64,000 nt of DNA from Micromonospora wenchangensis (GCF_002210435.1 NZ_MZMV01000023.1:1-64000), one strand, 5' to 3'. Shown: positions 15,993 to 24,754, counted from the stretch's first letter. Program-made: numbers and translations. The notes: generated from the letters alone by a model not told the origin.

Positions 15993-17318
15993 ATGATCAG
16001 TTGCCCCATCGGATCACGCGGACGGCGTGGTCGGGTCCGGCGCGGACTTCCGGTCGTCGTGTTGCTGGTGGGGTTGTTGATCCCCGTCGCCCCGGCGTGG
16101 GGTGCCGATGGTGGCCCGACCGGTGCCGTCGAGATGGCCGCCGACGGGGACGTGGTCGGCACACCCACGCCGCTGCGTAACGTGCCGTCGGTGATCGCCG
16201 ACGTGGCCGACGGCCAACTCGTCGTCTACCGCATGCCCGGCATCCGGGGCGGCCAGATCAACGCCACCGCCATGCTGTTCCTGCCCGCGCAGGCACCACC
16301 GGCCGGTGGTTGGCCGCTCGTGGTGTGGGGGCACGGCACCGTCGGGTGGGCCCCGGAATGCGCGCCGAGCGTGCAACTCCAGGAACACGGCCGGTGGGCC
16401 GACGGGCCGAACGCTCCCCTGCTGGCGTCCATCCTGAAGATGAACATCGCCGTGGTCGCCCCCGACTACGAGGGACTCGGCCCGGTGGCCGACGGCGTCC
16501 CGGAGGGGCACGGCTACTACGAGCTGTCCAGCGAGGGAAACTCGATGGTCTTCGCCGCGGTGGCCGCGCAGCGGCTCCTCGGTGACCAACTGTCGGGTCA
16601 GTGGGTGCCGGCCGGCTGGTCGGAAGGTGGCTTCGCCGCCCTGGCCGCCGCGTACTACTCCGACCGGGCCACCATCGCCGACCCCGACCTGGAGTACCGC
16701 GGCACCATCACCCTCGCCCCGGTCCCGGACGTGCCCGCCATGAACCGGGTCCTGTGGAACGACATCGCGGCGGCCTCGCGGTCCGGGCTCCCGCCGACGG
16801 AACACCAGATCGAGCAACTCGTCTTCGCCAACGCGGAGACCATCTACTTCACCAGGACCGAACGGTACGCGGGCTACGACATCGACCCCGCCACGATCTA
16901 CGGCCCCACCATGCTGAGGTTCTACCGCGACAACTGGCGTACCTGCCTGGACGACCTCAACGCCCTGGTCAAACGGGACATCCAGCACTACCTGAACGCG
17001 TCGCCGGCGAACCGGCTGACCACCTACCCCGGCATTCGCGGCGACACCCCGAACGCCCTGCCCGAGAACAAGCGGTTCTACGCGGAGAACCAGGGCAGGC
17101 TGGAGAACTCGACGCTGCCGGGCTCGATTCTCTGGCTGTACGGCACCGACGACATCACCAGCCCGGCCACGGTCACCTACGACACCGTCAACAAGATGCT
17201 GATCAACGACAACGACATCAACCTCGCCGTCCTCGAAGGAGCCGGCCACTACGACGTGTCCGCCGCCGGCCAACCCCTGATCGAGGCCCGGCTGAGGCAA
17301 CTGTTCGACATCACGTAG
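15993..17318 (+). CDS. Secreted lipase / alpha-beta hydrolase (LIP-type)
   Basis: A 441-aa exported hydrolase. The signal peptide is clear: an Arg-rich N-terminus (RGRRGRVRRG), the hydrophobic LPVVVLLVGLLIPVAP, and an Ala-Trp-Gly-Ala cleavage region. Mature-domain marks are the oxyanion region VVWGHGTVGWAPECAPS, the nucleophile elbow GWSEGG (Ser about 210), and the late His in EGAGHYDV. This order fits the secretory-lipase (LIP) family. The twin Arg pairs could suit Tat export, but Sec is equally possible. ATG 15993 has GGGAG upstream. It stands alone; the substrate is probably acyl esters. Confidence 0.82.
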   Translation: MISCPIGSRGRRGRVRRGLPVVVLLVGLLIPVAPAWGADGGPTGAVEMAADGDVVGTPTPLRNVPSVIADVADGQLVVYRMPGIRGGQINATAMLFLPAQAPPAGGWPLVVWGHGTVGWAPECAPSVQLQEHGRWADGPNAPLLASILKMNIAVVAPDYEGLGPVADGVPEGHGYYELSSEGNSMVFAAVAAQRLLGDQLSGQWVPAGWSEGGFAALAAAYYSDRATIADPDLEYRGTITLAPVPDVPAMNRVLWNDIAAASRSGLPPTEHQIEQLVFANAETIYFTRTERYAGYDIDPATIYGPTMLRFYRDNWRTCLDDLNALVKRDIQHYLNASPANRLTTYPGIRGDTPNALPENKRFYAENQGRLENSTLPGSILWLYGTDDITSPATVTYDTVNKMLINDNDINLAVLEGAGHYDVSAAGQPLIEARLRQLFDIT

Positions 17319-17380
17319 CGCCGCCTCGCCGGTGCGGCGTACCGGTTGCGGCTGTCCGTCACCGACGGCCCGCACCGCAT

Positions 17381-17512
17381 CTACCAGTTGCCGAGGACGA
17401 GGCGGCCGGCGACGTTGTCGAGGTTGAACGACCCGCTGCTGTACCAGACACGGGCTGCGTAGTTGCCGTTGCGCCAGACGTAGTAGGAGAACGTGCCGTC
17501 GGACCTGCGCTG
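17381..17512 (-). pseudogene. 3' fragment of an unrecognised gene
   Basis: Directly after the TetR stop an open frame of about 43 codons runs to TAG: it contains DGTFSYYVWRNGNYAARV, then WYSSGSFNLDNVAGRLVLGNW. The Tyr/Trp/Asn-rich beta-strand pattern looks like the C-terminus of a secreted or carbohydrate-binding-like protein, not like noise. The frame upstream of it is the TetR gene read out of frame, so no start exists. I read it as a leftover from a deletion that joined two loci. Confidence 0.45.
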
Positions 17513-17513
17513 G

Positions 17514-18146
17514 CTACGGGTCGGCGAAAGCGCCCGCGCGGGCGGCGGTGGTCGCGCTGCGGGCGACACGGTCGGGAAGGTCCGCGTCCGTCGCCGCCCG
17601 CAGGAGTACGAGCTCGTGGTACAGCGGGGCGGTGGTGGCGATGAGCAGTCGGCGCGCATCGGTGCCCGCCGGGACCTCACCGCGGTCGACGGCGCGGCGG
17701 GTGATGTCCGCGCAGCGGTCGTACCGGCCGGCCCAGAAGGCGCTCAAGGCCCGGGCGGCCCGCTCCGACCGGAAGGACGCGGCGATCAGCGCGACGGTCA
17801 CCGGGTCGGTGGTCAGGGCGGTGTAGACCTCGCGGTTGACCGCGACCAGGTCACCTTCGAGCGATCCCGTGTCGGGGGGACGCCAGGCGTCGGCACCCGC
17901 TTCGTTGAGGACGTCGGCGAGCAGGCCACCGACGTCCCGCCAACGCCGGTAGACCGTCGTGCGGTGGACACCCGAGCGCTCGGCGACCACCTCGATGCTC
18001 AGGGAGTCGTAGCCGTGCTGCACCAACTGGGCGAGCGCGGCGTCGAGGACGCGGCGGCGGACCGCCGCGCTGCGCCCGCCGGGTCGACGCGTGGGAGCGG
18101 TCACCAGCTCGTCGGGGTGATCGCTTGTCGGTCGTGGCGACGCCAT
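17514..18146 (-). CDS. TetR-family regulator of the Vat/Vgb-like pair
   Basis: A 210-aa TetR protein. Its HTH, VLDAALAQLVQHGYDSLSIEVVAERSGVHRTTVYRRW, begins after about 30 residues of Pro/Arg-rich tail, and the C-terminus is an AcrR-type helical domain. It diverges from the acetyltransferase/lyase operon across 48 bp holding a nested inverted repeat. By analogy with antibiotic-responsive TetR repressors (family knowledge), it probably releases the operon when a ligand binds; a streptogramin or related macrolactone is the inferred ligand. Confidence 0.85.
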   Translation of the reverse strand: MASPRPTSDHPDELVTAPTRRPGGRSAAVRRRVLDAALAQLVQHGYDSLSIEVVAERSGVHRTTVYRRWRDVGGLLADVLNEAGADAWRPPDTGSLEGDLVAVNREVYTALTTDPVTVALIAASFRSERAARALSAFWAGRYDRCADITRRAVDRGEVPAGTDARRLLIATTAPLYHELVLLRAATDADLPDRVARSATTAARAGAFADP

Positions 18147-18158
18147 GCCAGGATGCTA

Positions 18159-18182
18159 TCGCTACAGCCGTAGCCTTAGCGA
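18159..18182. promoter_or_regulatory. Nested inverted repeat, candidate TetR operator
   Basis: The outer arms TCGCTA and TAGCGA enclose inner arms GCTAC and GTAGC (18161-18165 and 18170-18174). The site fills the short gap between the TetR and acetyltransferase starts, so one dimer could control both genes. Confidence 0.55.
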
Positions 18183-18194
18183 GCGAGGTTCCCC

Positions 18195-18851
18195 GTGACG
18201 CCCGACCCGACAGCCCTTCACCCGGTGGCGACGCATCCGCGTGTGGTGTTCCTCAAGCCGCTGGTCACCTCGCCCAGGATCGTCGTCGGGGACTACACGT
18301 ACTACGACGATCCCGACGACGCGACCGGCTTCGAGCAGCGCAACGTGCTCTACCACTTCGGGCCGGAACGGCTGGTCATCGGCAGGTTCTGCGCGATCGC
18401 GGCAGGAACCCGGTTCCTGATGGCCGGCGGCGACCACCCGGTCGCCGGCCCGTCCACCTTCCCGTTCACCCTCTTCGGCGGCGACTGGGCCGAACGGACC
18501 CTCGACGTCGTGACCGCCATGCCCAGCCGCGGCGACACCGTCGTCGGCAACGACGTGTGGTTCGGCTACCGCGCCACGGTCATGCCGGGCGTACGCATCG
18601 GCGACGGGGCGATCATCGCGGCCGGTGCGGTGGTCACCACCGACGTCGCGGCCTACACGATCGTCGGCGGGAATCCGGCCCGACCGATCCGGCAACGCTT
18701 CGGCGACGACGACATCGACCGGCTGCGACGGGCCGCGTGGTGGGACTGGCCCGCCGACCTGGTCACCCGGCACTGCCGCACCCTGATGGCCGGCACACCC
18801 GCCGAGATCGAACGCATCGCCGTCGCCAACGGACTGGAGCGGACCCCGTGA
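18195..18851 (+). CDS. Vat-like xenobiotic O-acetyltransferase (hexapeptide repeat)
   Basis: A 218-aa left-handed beta-helix acetyltransferase of the Vat/CatB type. The family marks are present: YTYYDDPDDATGFEQRNVLYHFG near the N-terminus, IGRFCAIAAGTRFLMAGGDHPV (the catalytic His region is usually MNGANH or GGDH), and the hexapeptide repeats TVVGNDVWFGYRATVMPGVRIGDGAIIAAGAVVTTDV ending in IVGGNPARPIRQRF, here read in pieces. Vat enzymes acetylate group A streptogramins with acetyl-CoA. The GTG start lies 13 bp past the operator. It overlaps the Vgb-like gene by 4 bp, which strongly supports a streptogramin A/B resistance role, although related enzymes use other substrates. Confidence 0.82.
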   Translation: MTPDPTALHPVATHPRVVFLKPLVTSPRIVVGDYTYYDDPDDATGFEQRNVLYHFGPERLVIGRFCAIAAGTRFLMAGGDHPVAGPSTFPFTLFGGDWAERTLDVVTAMPSRGDTVVGNDVWFGYRATVMPGVRIGDGAIIAAGAVVTTDVAAYTIVGGNPARPIRQRFGDDDIDRLRRAAWWDWPADLVTRHCRTLMAGTPAEIERIAVANGLERTP

Positions 18852-19765
18852 CCGTCGTCATCCAGGAACACCCGGTGACCGACGCCGGTAGCGGCCTGTA
18901 CGGCGTCACCACCGGACCCGACGGCGCACTGTGGTTCACGCTCGCCCACAGCGGCCAGGTCGGACGTGTGGTCCCGGGCGAGGCACCCACCACCTACCCC
19001 GTCGACCCCGCCGGACAGCCCACGATCATCGTTCCCGGCCCCGACGGCGCGCTGTGGTTCACCGAGTCCCGGGCCCACCGCGTCGGGAGGATCACCACCG
19101 ACGGCGAGACCACCCGGTTCCGCGTACCCGGCCGCGACGGCGGGCCGTACGGCATCGCGCCCGGGCCCGACGCCGCCCTGTGGTTCACCGAGATGAACGC
19201 CGACCGCGTCGGCCGGATCACCACCGACGGTGAGGTCACCGAGTTCCCGCTCCCGGTCACCGGCGCCTACCCGTCGGCCATCACGGCCGGCCCCGACGGC
19301 GCCATGTGGTTCACCATGAACCAGGCGAACGCGATCGGCCGGATCGACACCACCGACGGCACCGTCACCGTGCACCCGCTACCGACGGAAGCCGCCGCCC
19401 CGGTGGGGATCACCGCCGGCCCCGACGCGGCCGTCTGGTTCGTCGAGATCGCCGCCGGCCAGATCGGGCGGATCACCCCCGACGGCACGATCGACGAGTT
19501 TGCGCTACCCGACCGCGCCGGCCGCCCGCACGCCATCACTACCAGCGGCAGCGGCGACCTGTGGTTCACCGAGTGGGCGGGTAACCGGGTCGGCTCCATC
19601 ACCACCGACGGGACGATCGCGGTCCACGACCTGCCCACCCCGCGCTCCGAGCCGCACGGCATCACCGTCGGACCCGACGACGCCCTGTGGACGGCCCTGG
19701 AGAACGGCACCCTGGCCCGCATCTGGTCGACCGACGGGCGGCCGCGTGCCGTAACCGGTGGTTGA
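18848..19765 (+). CDS. vgb: Virginiamycin B lyase-like protein (Vgb)
   Basis: A 305-aa seven-bladed propeller, close to the size of known Vgb (about 295-300 aa). Repeats of the form GPDGALWFTE-x-x-x-x-x-VGRITTDG recur through the protein. Late blades carry RPHAITT with LWFTEWAGNRVG and EPHGITVGPDDALWTALENG, matching the positions of the catalytic His and Glu residues of Vgb. Vgb linearises group B streptogramins by eliminating the ester bond, with a metal ion. The GTG start overlaps the acetyltransferase stop (GTGA), so the two are translated together. Confidence 0.83.
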   Translation: MTVVIQEHPVTDAGSGLYGVTTGPDGALWFTLAHSGQVGRVVPGEAPTTYPVDPAGQPTIIVPGPDGALWFTESRAHRVGRITTDGETTRFRVPGRDGGPYGIAPGPDAALWFTEMNADRVGRITTDGEVTEFPLPVTGAYPSAITAGPDGAMWFTMNQANAIGRIDTTDGTVTVHPLPTEAAAPVGITAGPDAAVWFVEIAAGQIGRITPDGTIDEFALPDRAGRPHAITTSGSGDLWFTEWAGNRVGSITTDGTIAVHDLPTPRSEPHGITVGPDDALWTALENGTLARIWSTDGRPRAVTGG

Positions 19766-19820
19766 CGCAACAGGCGCGGTCGTGACGACACGGTCGTCCG
19801 ATGTGTGCCAGGATTCTGCC

Positions 19821-20333
19821 GTGGTGACCATCGAGGTGGTGCTGGGCGACATCACGCGGGAGGACGTGGACGTCATCGTCACGGCCGCGAACGAGTCGCT
19901 GCTGGGTGGCGGTGGTGTCGACGGGGCGGTCCACCGCGCCGCCGGTCCCCGGCTGGCCCGGGCCGGGGGCGCGATCGGCCCCTGCCCGCCGGGTGACGCG
20001 ATGCCGACGCCGGCGTTCGACCTCGACCCGCCGGTGCGGCACGTCATCCACACCGTCGGGCCGGTCTGGGAGGGCGGCGGACACGGCGAGGACAAGATCC
20101 TGGCCTCCTGCTACCGCAGGAGCCTGCAGGTCGCCGACGAGCTCGACGCCCGGACCGTGGCCTTCCCCGCGATCGCCACCGGTGTGTACGGCTTCCCCGC
20201 CGAGCGGGCCGCGCGGATCGCCGTGGCGACGCTCAGGTCCACCCCGACGAACGTGCACCGGGTACGACTCGTCGCCTTCGACGACGACACCCGGGACCAC
20301 CTGCACGCCGCGCTGACCGCCTCGGCCGGCTGA
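19821..20333 (+). CDS. Macrodomain protein (ADP-ribose / O-acetyl-ADP-ribose binding)
   Basis: A 170-aa single macrodomain. Signature segments are IEVVLGDITREDVDVIVTAANE, LLGGGGVDGAVHRAAG and VAFPAIATGVYGFPAERAA, which match the MacroD/YmdB-type ADP-ribose pocket. Such enzymes hydrolyse O-acetyl-ADP-ribose or remove ADP-ribose from proteins. GTG 19821 with AGGA upstream is preferred; a longer frame from 19758 overlaps the Vgb stop and would add about 21 unlikely residues. It follows the resistance pair at 55 bp and may be read with it, but a functional link is not shown. Confidence 0.86.
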   Translation: MVTIEVVLGDITREDVDVIVTAANESLLGGGGVDGAVHRAAGPRLARAGGAIGPCPPGDAMPTPAFDLDPPVRHVIHTVGPVWEGGGHGEDKILASCYRRSLQVADELDARTVAFPAIATGVYGFPAERAARIAVATLRSTPTNVHRVRLVAFDDDTRDHLHAALTASAG

Positions 20334-20490
20334 CCGGCCGGGACGAGGCGGTTCGCCATCCGGTGGTCGAGCGGTCCACCCGACTCCAGGACCGGCGTGT
20401 CGCTCCAGGCATCGACGGGGTCGTCGTACCGGTAGTCACGATGTCGCTGAGCACAGGCTCGCACCGGCACGGCCGAAGCGTCGTACCGGC

Positions 20491-20802
20491 TCACTCGTCT
20501 TCGATGTATCCGGTGCCGGGGTCGACGGTGTCCAGGAAGTCGCGGATGTTCCTGGTGTGCTCGTCAGGCGACAGGTTCGTCGTCGGGCTGACGCCGAAGC
20601 CGTAGCCGGGGTTCGGCCCGCTGACCCAGGCGTAGTCGGTGCCGCCGAAAGCGTTCGGCCTGAGCACGAAGGTCTCCCCATCGACCTCGATAGTGCGGGA
20701 CGTGGCGTCGGCCGAACCCGCGGGTTCGGGGCGCAGACCGGGCACCGCCCCGGGGTTCGCCTTCCGGTCTCCACCGCCGTCGTCAGGGTAGATCGCCTTC
20801 AC
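20491..20802 (-). CDS. Small hypothetical protein
   Basis: A 103-aa acidic protein starting at GTG 20802 (MKAIYPDDGGGDRKANPG). It has a Gly-rich middle (NAFGGTDYAWVSGPNPGYGFG) and the acidic end FLDTVDPGTGYIEDE. The codon bias is coding-like, but the ribosome site is weak and longer frames upstream overlap the next gene's promoter. No homology is recognised, and it has no signal peptide or membrane segment. Confidence 0.55.
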   Translation of the reverse strand: MKAIYPDDGGGDRKANPGAVPGLRPEPAGSADATSRTIEVDGETFVLRPNAFGGTDYAWVSGPNPGYGFGVSPTTNLSPDEHTRNIRDFLDTVDPGTGYIEDE

Positions 20803-21016
20803 GCCACCATCATCGCGTGCCCATCCCCTCGGCGTACGCGTCCGGCCCCGGTCCGCTCGTGACGTCGACGGTGCCGGGGTGGGTGCCGAAGCGGATGCGG
20901 TCAAGCTGCCCGCAGGGGCAACCCGGACTGCCCGCAGGACCGGCCGGCGACCGGGGCACGGGCCGGCAGATCCGGCGCATGCTCGTGCCGACCAGCCCAC
21001 CGACCGGGAGACAGGC

Positions 21017-22414
21017 GTGCATCCGCATCAGGACGTCCAGCCGGCGCCATGGCAACACACGTTCGCCACGACCTTCGCCTGGCTCGCCGAGCACGAGCCG
21101 GCGTACTTCCAGCGCCTCACCTGGGCCGAGACCCAGCAGAACGGCACCTGCCTGGCGATGTTCCATGCCTGGGCCGACGAGCAGGCCGCCCACACCGGCG
21201 TCGACCAGCTGCGCCGTAGCCTGGCCACGATCACGCTGCTCCAGCAGCACGCCAGCGGGCAACTGGACCGGGACCACCTCGTCGTCGCGCTGGTGGACAC
21301 CGTCCGGCCGCCGTGGGTCGACCACCCCCTGGCGGTGGCGTTCCGGGAGGTCGATCCGACGCTCGTCGCGGAGTTCGCACAGATCGACGACATGTACGCG
21401 CTGGTCGCCCGGTTGGCGCAGGTGTTCGAGGTAGACACCGGGTTCACGTTCGCCCTCTGGTCGGTCGCCGCCGAGGCCCTCGCCGGCGAGGTCGCCGAGG
21501 CGTACCTGCCGTACTTCGCCGCGGCCTGCGACGAGCACCTGCAGCAGTGGTATCTGACCGCCACCGTCGCGCAGCCGGACCTGCCCGGTCAGCCCGGCGG
21601 CCCGGCACCTGACGGCGGCGACCAGCCGGCGCCCCGATGGCTGGACTACCTGGAACCGGCCCAGTTCCCGCAGGCGCTGGCGGACTGCCCGGACCTCGCC
21701 ACCGACATCGCCGACTACAACACGCAGGCGTACGCGTTCAACCTCGCCGGGCCGTACCAGGAGGAGTACCGGTCGTCGGTGCACGATGCCATCGCCCGCG
21801 TCCTGGCCTGGTACGCCCACCGCCAACCGATGATCCTGGGTCGCCTCCAGGCGTTCGGCGGGCCGCAGGGGCAGCCCGACGATCCGGCGACCGCCCACCT
21901 GCTGGCCCTCGCCCCCGAGTGGGAGCAGCTCCGCCAGGCCTGCGGGCACCTCACCGCCGCCCTCGAACCCGGCTTCACCGGATATCCGCCGGCCCAACCG
22001 ATACCGGTTCGGGAACAGATCGCGGCGGCGGCACGGGCCCGACTGTCGGCCAGGGAGAACCGGCAGGACGCGGCGGAACCGCCGAAACCTGTCGAAGCGC
22101 CGAGGGTCGTCGAGGCTCCGCGCCCACCATCACGCCGGCCCGAACGGGGCGAGCAGCACGGACGGTCACCTATGGGCGGCATCACCGACGAGCAGTGGCG
22201 GCAGGTCGCGGCGGTCCTGCCGGGCGGCAACTCGCAGCGGAGCCGGCTGTACGACCTCCGGCTGATCGTGGAAGCGATCTACCACCGCAAACGCACCGGC
22301 TGCACCTGGTCGAACATGCCGGCGCACTATCCACCCGGCCCGAGAGTCTCCAACTACCAGTCGACCTGGGAGCGTGACGGCACCATGCGCCTGATCGAGG
22401 CGATCCTGGGCTAG
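21017..22414 (+). CDS. Uncharacterised protein fused to an IS5-type transposase N-terminal (DUF4096-like) domain
   Basis: A 465-aa protein. Residues 1 to about 335 are soluble, mainly helical, acidic and Trp-rich (for example FATTFAWLAEHEPAYFQRLTWAE), and I do not recognise them. A Pro/Arg linker follows (about 345-385). Residues 386-465 match the N-terminal domain of IS5-family transposases: ITDEQWRQVAAVLP, LYDLRLIVEAIYHRKRTGCTW and PGPRVSNYQSTWERDGTM. The protein stops there, and no DDE catalytic domain follows in any frame. The GTG start has GGGAGA upstream. I infer a domesticated DNA-binding domain; the reading frame is intact, so this is not simple decay. Confidence 0.7.
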   Translation: MHPHQDVQPAPWQHTFATTFAWLAEHEPAYFQRLTWAETQQNGTCLAMFHAWADEQAAHTGVDQLRRSLATITLLQQHASGQLDRDHLVVALVDTVRPPWVDHPLAVAFREVDPTLVAEFAQIDDMYALVARLAQVFEVDTGFTFALWSVAAEALAGEVAEAYLPYFAAACDEHLQQWYLTATVAQPDLPGQPGGPAPDGGDQPAPRWLDYLEPAQFPQALADCPDLATDIADYNTQAYAFNLAGPYQEEYRSSVHDAIARVLAWYAHRQPMILGRLQAFGGPQGQPDDPATAHLLALAPEWEQLRQACGHLTAALEPGFTGYPPAQPIPVREQIAAAARARLSARENRQDAAEPPKPVEAPRVVEAPRPPSRRPERGEQHGRSPMGGITDEQWRQVAAVLPGGNSQRSRLYDLRLIVEAIYHRKRTGCTWSNMPAHYPPGPRVSNYQSTWERDGTMRLIEAILG

Positions 22415-22529
22415 GCTGCCCCGGCCAGATTCTCCGGACCGGCTCGCCGGGCGACGATCGACAGGTCTGGCCGTCAGCGCCACGGTAGGTGTCGCTCAGC
22501 GTGGTTACCGGACGTCTCCGTCGACGGGC

Positions 22530-23471
22530 CTACCTGAGCAGGGCCGCTGCCGCGGCCAGGGTGGCCAGCGACAGTGTCGTGGTCAGCAGCACCGCGCGGC
22601 TGGTCACCGCCTCGCCTACGCCGTACTCCTGGCCGAAGATGAACGTGTTCTGCGCCGTCGGCAGGCCCGCGCACACCACCACGGCGAGCAACTGCGGCGC
22701 GGGCAGGTGCAGGGCCAGCCCTGCCGCGTACGCGACGGCCGGCTGCGCGACGAGCTTCAGCGCGGTGATCACGGCCAGCTCGGCCGGCGCGGCCCGACCA
22801 GCCGGCGCGGCCCGACCGTCGCGCGACGACGTCGGGTGGTGCAGCGACGCGCCGAGCGCGACCAGGGCGGCCGGAGCTGCGGCGCCCGACAGCAGGGTGA
22901 GTGTCGCGTCAACCGCCGACGGCAGCCGCAGGCCGGCAGCCGAGCAGGCGACACCGAGCAGGGACGCCAGGATCACCGGGTTGCGTACCGGCAGGGAGGC
23001 GATCCGGCGGACCCGTACCCGCCCGGCGGGGTCACCGTGCCGGTCCAGGGCGACCAGGATCACGGGTGCCACCACCAGTACCTGTAGCAGCACCACCTGC
23101 GCCAGGAACGCCACGTCGCCCAGTACCTGGGTGGCGATGGGGATGCCGAGGTTCGCCGAGTTGACGTACCCGGCGGCCATGCCCCAGATGGGCCGCTCGC
23201 CTGGTTCGCGGCCGAACAGCCGGCTCGCACCGAACCACCCGAACCCGACCACCGCGGCGGTGCTCGCCGCGAAGGCGAGCAGCGGGCGGCCGGCGAACCC
23301 GGACAGCGGCATCCCGGACAGCGCCAGGAACAGGGCGGCCGGCATCGCCAACTGGAACACGAACCGGCCGAGCACCGCGGCCCCCGCCTCGCCCAGCAGA
23401 CCCCACCGGCACGCCGCGTAGCCGACGACGGTGAGAATCCAGATCGGCACGAACGCCGACACCAGACTCAT
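22530..23471 (-). CDS. AEC-family (auxin-efflux-carrier type) transporter
   Basis: A 313-aa membrane protein with about ten helices: SAFVPIWILTVVGYAACRWGLL at the start, a central GYVNSANLGIPIATQVLG (the AEC family N-x-x-x-LGIP motif), and a second half with PTAQNTFIFGQEYG. AEC carriers export or import small organic acids. The start is uncertain: ATG 23471 fits the family length, but farther ATGs at 23522 and 23537 are in frame. Two copies of an 18-bp repeat near 22785-22820 encode GRAAPA twice in a cytoplasmic loop. Confidence 0.82.
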   Translation of the reverse strand: MSLVSAFVPIWILTVVGYAACRWGLLGEAGAAVLGRFVFQLAMPAALFLALSGMPLSGFAGRPLLAFAASTAAVVGFGWFGASRLFGREPGERPIWGMAAGYVNSANLGIPIATQVLGDVAFLAQVVLLQVLVVAPVILVALDRHGDPAGRVRVRRIASLPVRNPVILASLLGVACSAAGLRLPSAVDATLTLLSGAAAPAALVALGASLHHPTSSRDGRAAPAGRAAPAELAVITALKLVAQPAVAYAAGLALHLPAPQLLAVVVCAGLPTAQNTFIFGQEYGVGEAVTSRAVLLTTTLSLATLAAAAALLR

Positions 23472-23693
23472 CCGGGTGTCACCGGCGGGCGGACGTCGCG
23501 CCGGCCCAGGGACGGCAGGCATCGGGGGGCGATCCACCGCAGTTGCGCCGACGGGCAGGGTAGGGATCGTCGCACCCGATGGCGGCCGTCCCCGTGTGCC
23601 CCGCCATCAGCATCGCCTCGATCCGTGCCACTCCCCCGACACGATCGCCACGGAGGCACCGACTCGTGTCTGCTCCCTCGCTACCCTACGGAC

Positions 23694-24140
23694 GTGGCGC
23701 GGGTACTGGTGACCGGCATGTCGGGCGCGGGCAAGACCACGGTCCTCGACGAGCTTCGCCGCCGGGGTTTCCGCACTGTCGACACGGACTACGGTGGCTG
23801 GGAACTGCCCGACGGGACCTGGGACGAGCCGCGGATGAGCCGATTGCTCGACCGGTACCACGATCTGGTCGTGTCCGGGACGGTGGAGAACCAGGTCCGC
23901 TTCTACCACCGCTTTCACCACATCGTTCTGCTCAGCGCACCGTTGGAGGTTCTGCTCCACCGGGTCACCCGCCGGACGAACCCCTATGGAAGAACCCCCG
24001 AACAGCAGGCGGAGATCGCCCATTACGTCCGGACCGTCGAACCACTGCTCAGACGTGGTGCCACCATCGAAATCGACGGGCGTCGGAGCGTTTCCGAACT
24101 GGCGGACACCATCGAGGTTCTGGTCCGGGAAGGGCGCTGA
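23694..24140 (+). CDS. P-loop AAA/shikimate-kinase-like small NTPase
   Basis: A 148-aa P-loop protein: the N-terminal VLVTGMSGAGKTTVLDELRRRG holds Walker A, and TVDTDYGGWELPDG and HHIVLLSAPLEVLLHRVTRRTNPYG follow the small nucleoside/shikimate kinase layout with a lid Arg. The likely role is phosphorylation of an unknown small molecule. GTG 23694 is chosen because it places the P-loop about 8 residues in; the frame runs upstream to 23625 without a ribosome site. Confidence 0.72.
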   Translation: MARVLVTGMSGAGKTTVLDELRRRGFRTVDTDYGGWELPDGTWDEPRMSRLLDRYHDLVVSGTVENQVRFYHRFHHIVLLSAPLEVLLHRVTRRTNPYGRTPEQQAEIAHYVRTVEPLLRRGATIEIDGRRSVSELADTIEVLVREGR

Positions 24141-24196
24141 CCGCGAATTGCCTGTCGCGCCCGGTCCGTGCGTCACCGGCGTTAGACTCGCCGGTC

Positions 24197-24754
24197 ATGG
24201 GACTGCTCACCTTCGGCCTGAACATCACTCTGGACGGTTGCGTCGACCACCAGGAGGGGATCGCCGACGACGAGACGCACGCCTTCTTCACCCGGCTCAT
24301 GGACGAGAGCGGGGCGATGCTGTGGGGTCGCGTCACCTACGAGATGATGGAGAGCGCCTGGCCGGCCGTCGCCCGCGGCGACCAGGAGGCACCGCCCGCC
24401 ATGCAGGAGTGGGCGGCCAAGCTGGAGGCCAAACCCAAGTACGTGGTGTCGACGACGCGCACGGACTTCCCGTGGACCAACAGCCACCACGTCACCGGCG
24501 ACCTGCGCGAGGGCGTGCAGAAGCTCAAGGACGCGACCCCGGCCGGGGTCCTCCTCGGCAGCGGCAACCTCGCGACCGAGCTGGACCGGCTGGACCTCAT
24601 CGACGAGTACCGGATGCTCCTCCAACCCCGGATCGCCGGTCACGGCCCGACGCTGTTCCAGGGCGGGCTGCCCGGCGCACGCCGGCTCGAACTGCTCTCG
24701 GCGAAGCCGATGCGCAATGGTGTGGTGGCGGTGCATTACCGCCGCGCGGACTGA
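24197..24754 (+). CDS. Dihydrofolate reductase-family (RibD C-terminal) protein
   Basis: A 185-aa protein of the RibD C-terminal/DHFR-like family: MGLLTFGLNITLDGCVDHQEG, MLWGRVTYEMME, KYVVSTTRTDF, GVLLGSGNLATELDRLDLIDEYRMLLQPRIAGHGPTLF, read in pieces. Members are NADPH-dependent reductases of pterin- or pyrimidine-like substrates, most of unknown physiology. It lies 57 bp after the small NTPase and is probably not coupled to it. It should not be read as the essential FolA. Confidence 0.83.
   Translation: MGLLTFGLNITLDGCVDHQEGIADDETHAFFTRLMDESGAMLWGRVTYEMMESAWPAVARGDQEAPPAMQEWAAKLEAKPKYVVSTTRTDFPWTNSHHVTGDLREGVQKLKDATPAGVLLGSGNLATELDRLDLIDEYRMLLQPRIAGHGPTLFQGGLPGARRLELLSAKPMRNGVVAVHYRRAD

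Noticed and set aside
20334-20490. Further gene or RNA between the macrodomain gene and the convergent hypothetical gene
   Set aside because: No frame with coding bias and no stable hairpin with a T-run.
22784-22820. Short tandem duplication as a mobile-element target or regulatory repeat
   Set aside because: It lies inside the AEC transporter frame, is a multiple of three and simply duplicates GRAAPA in a loop.
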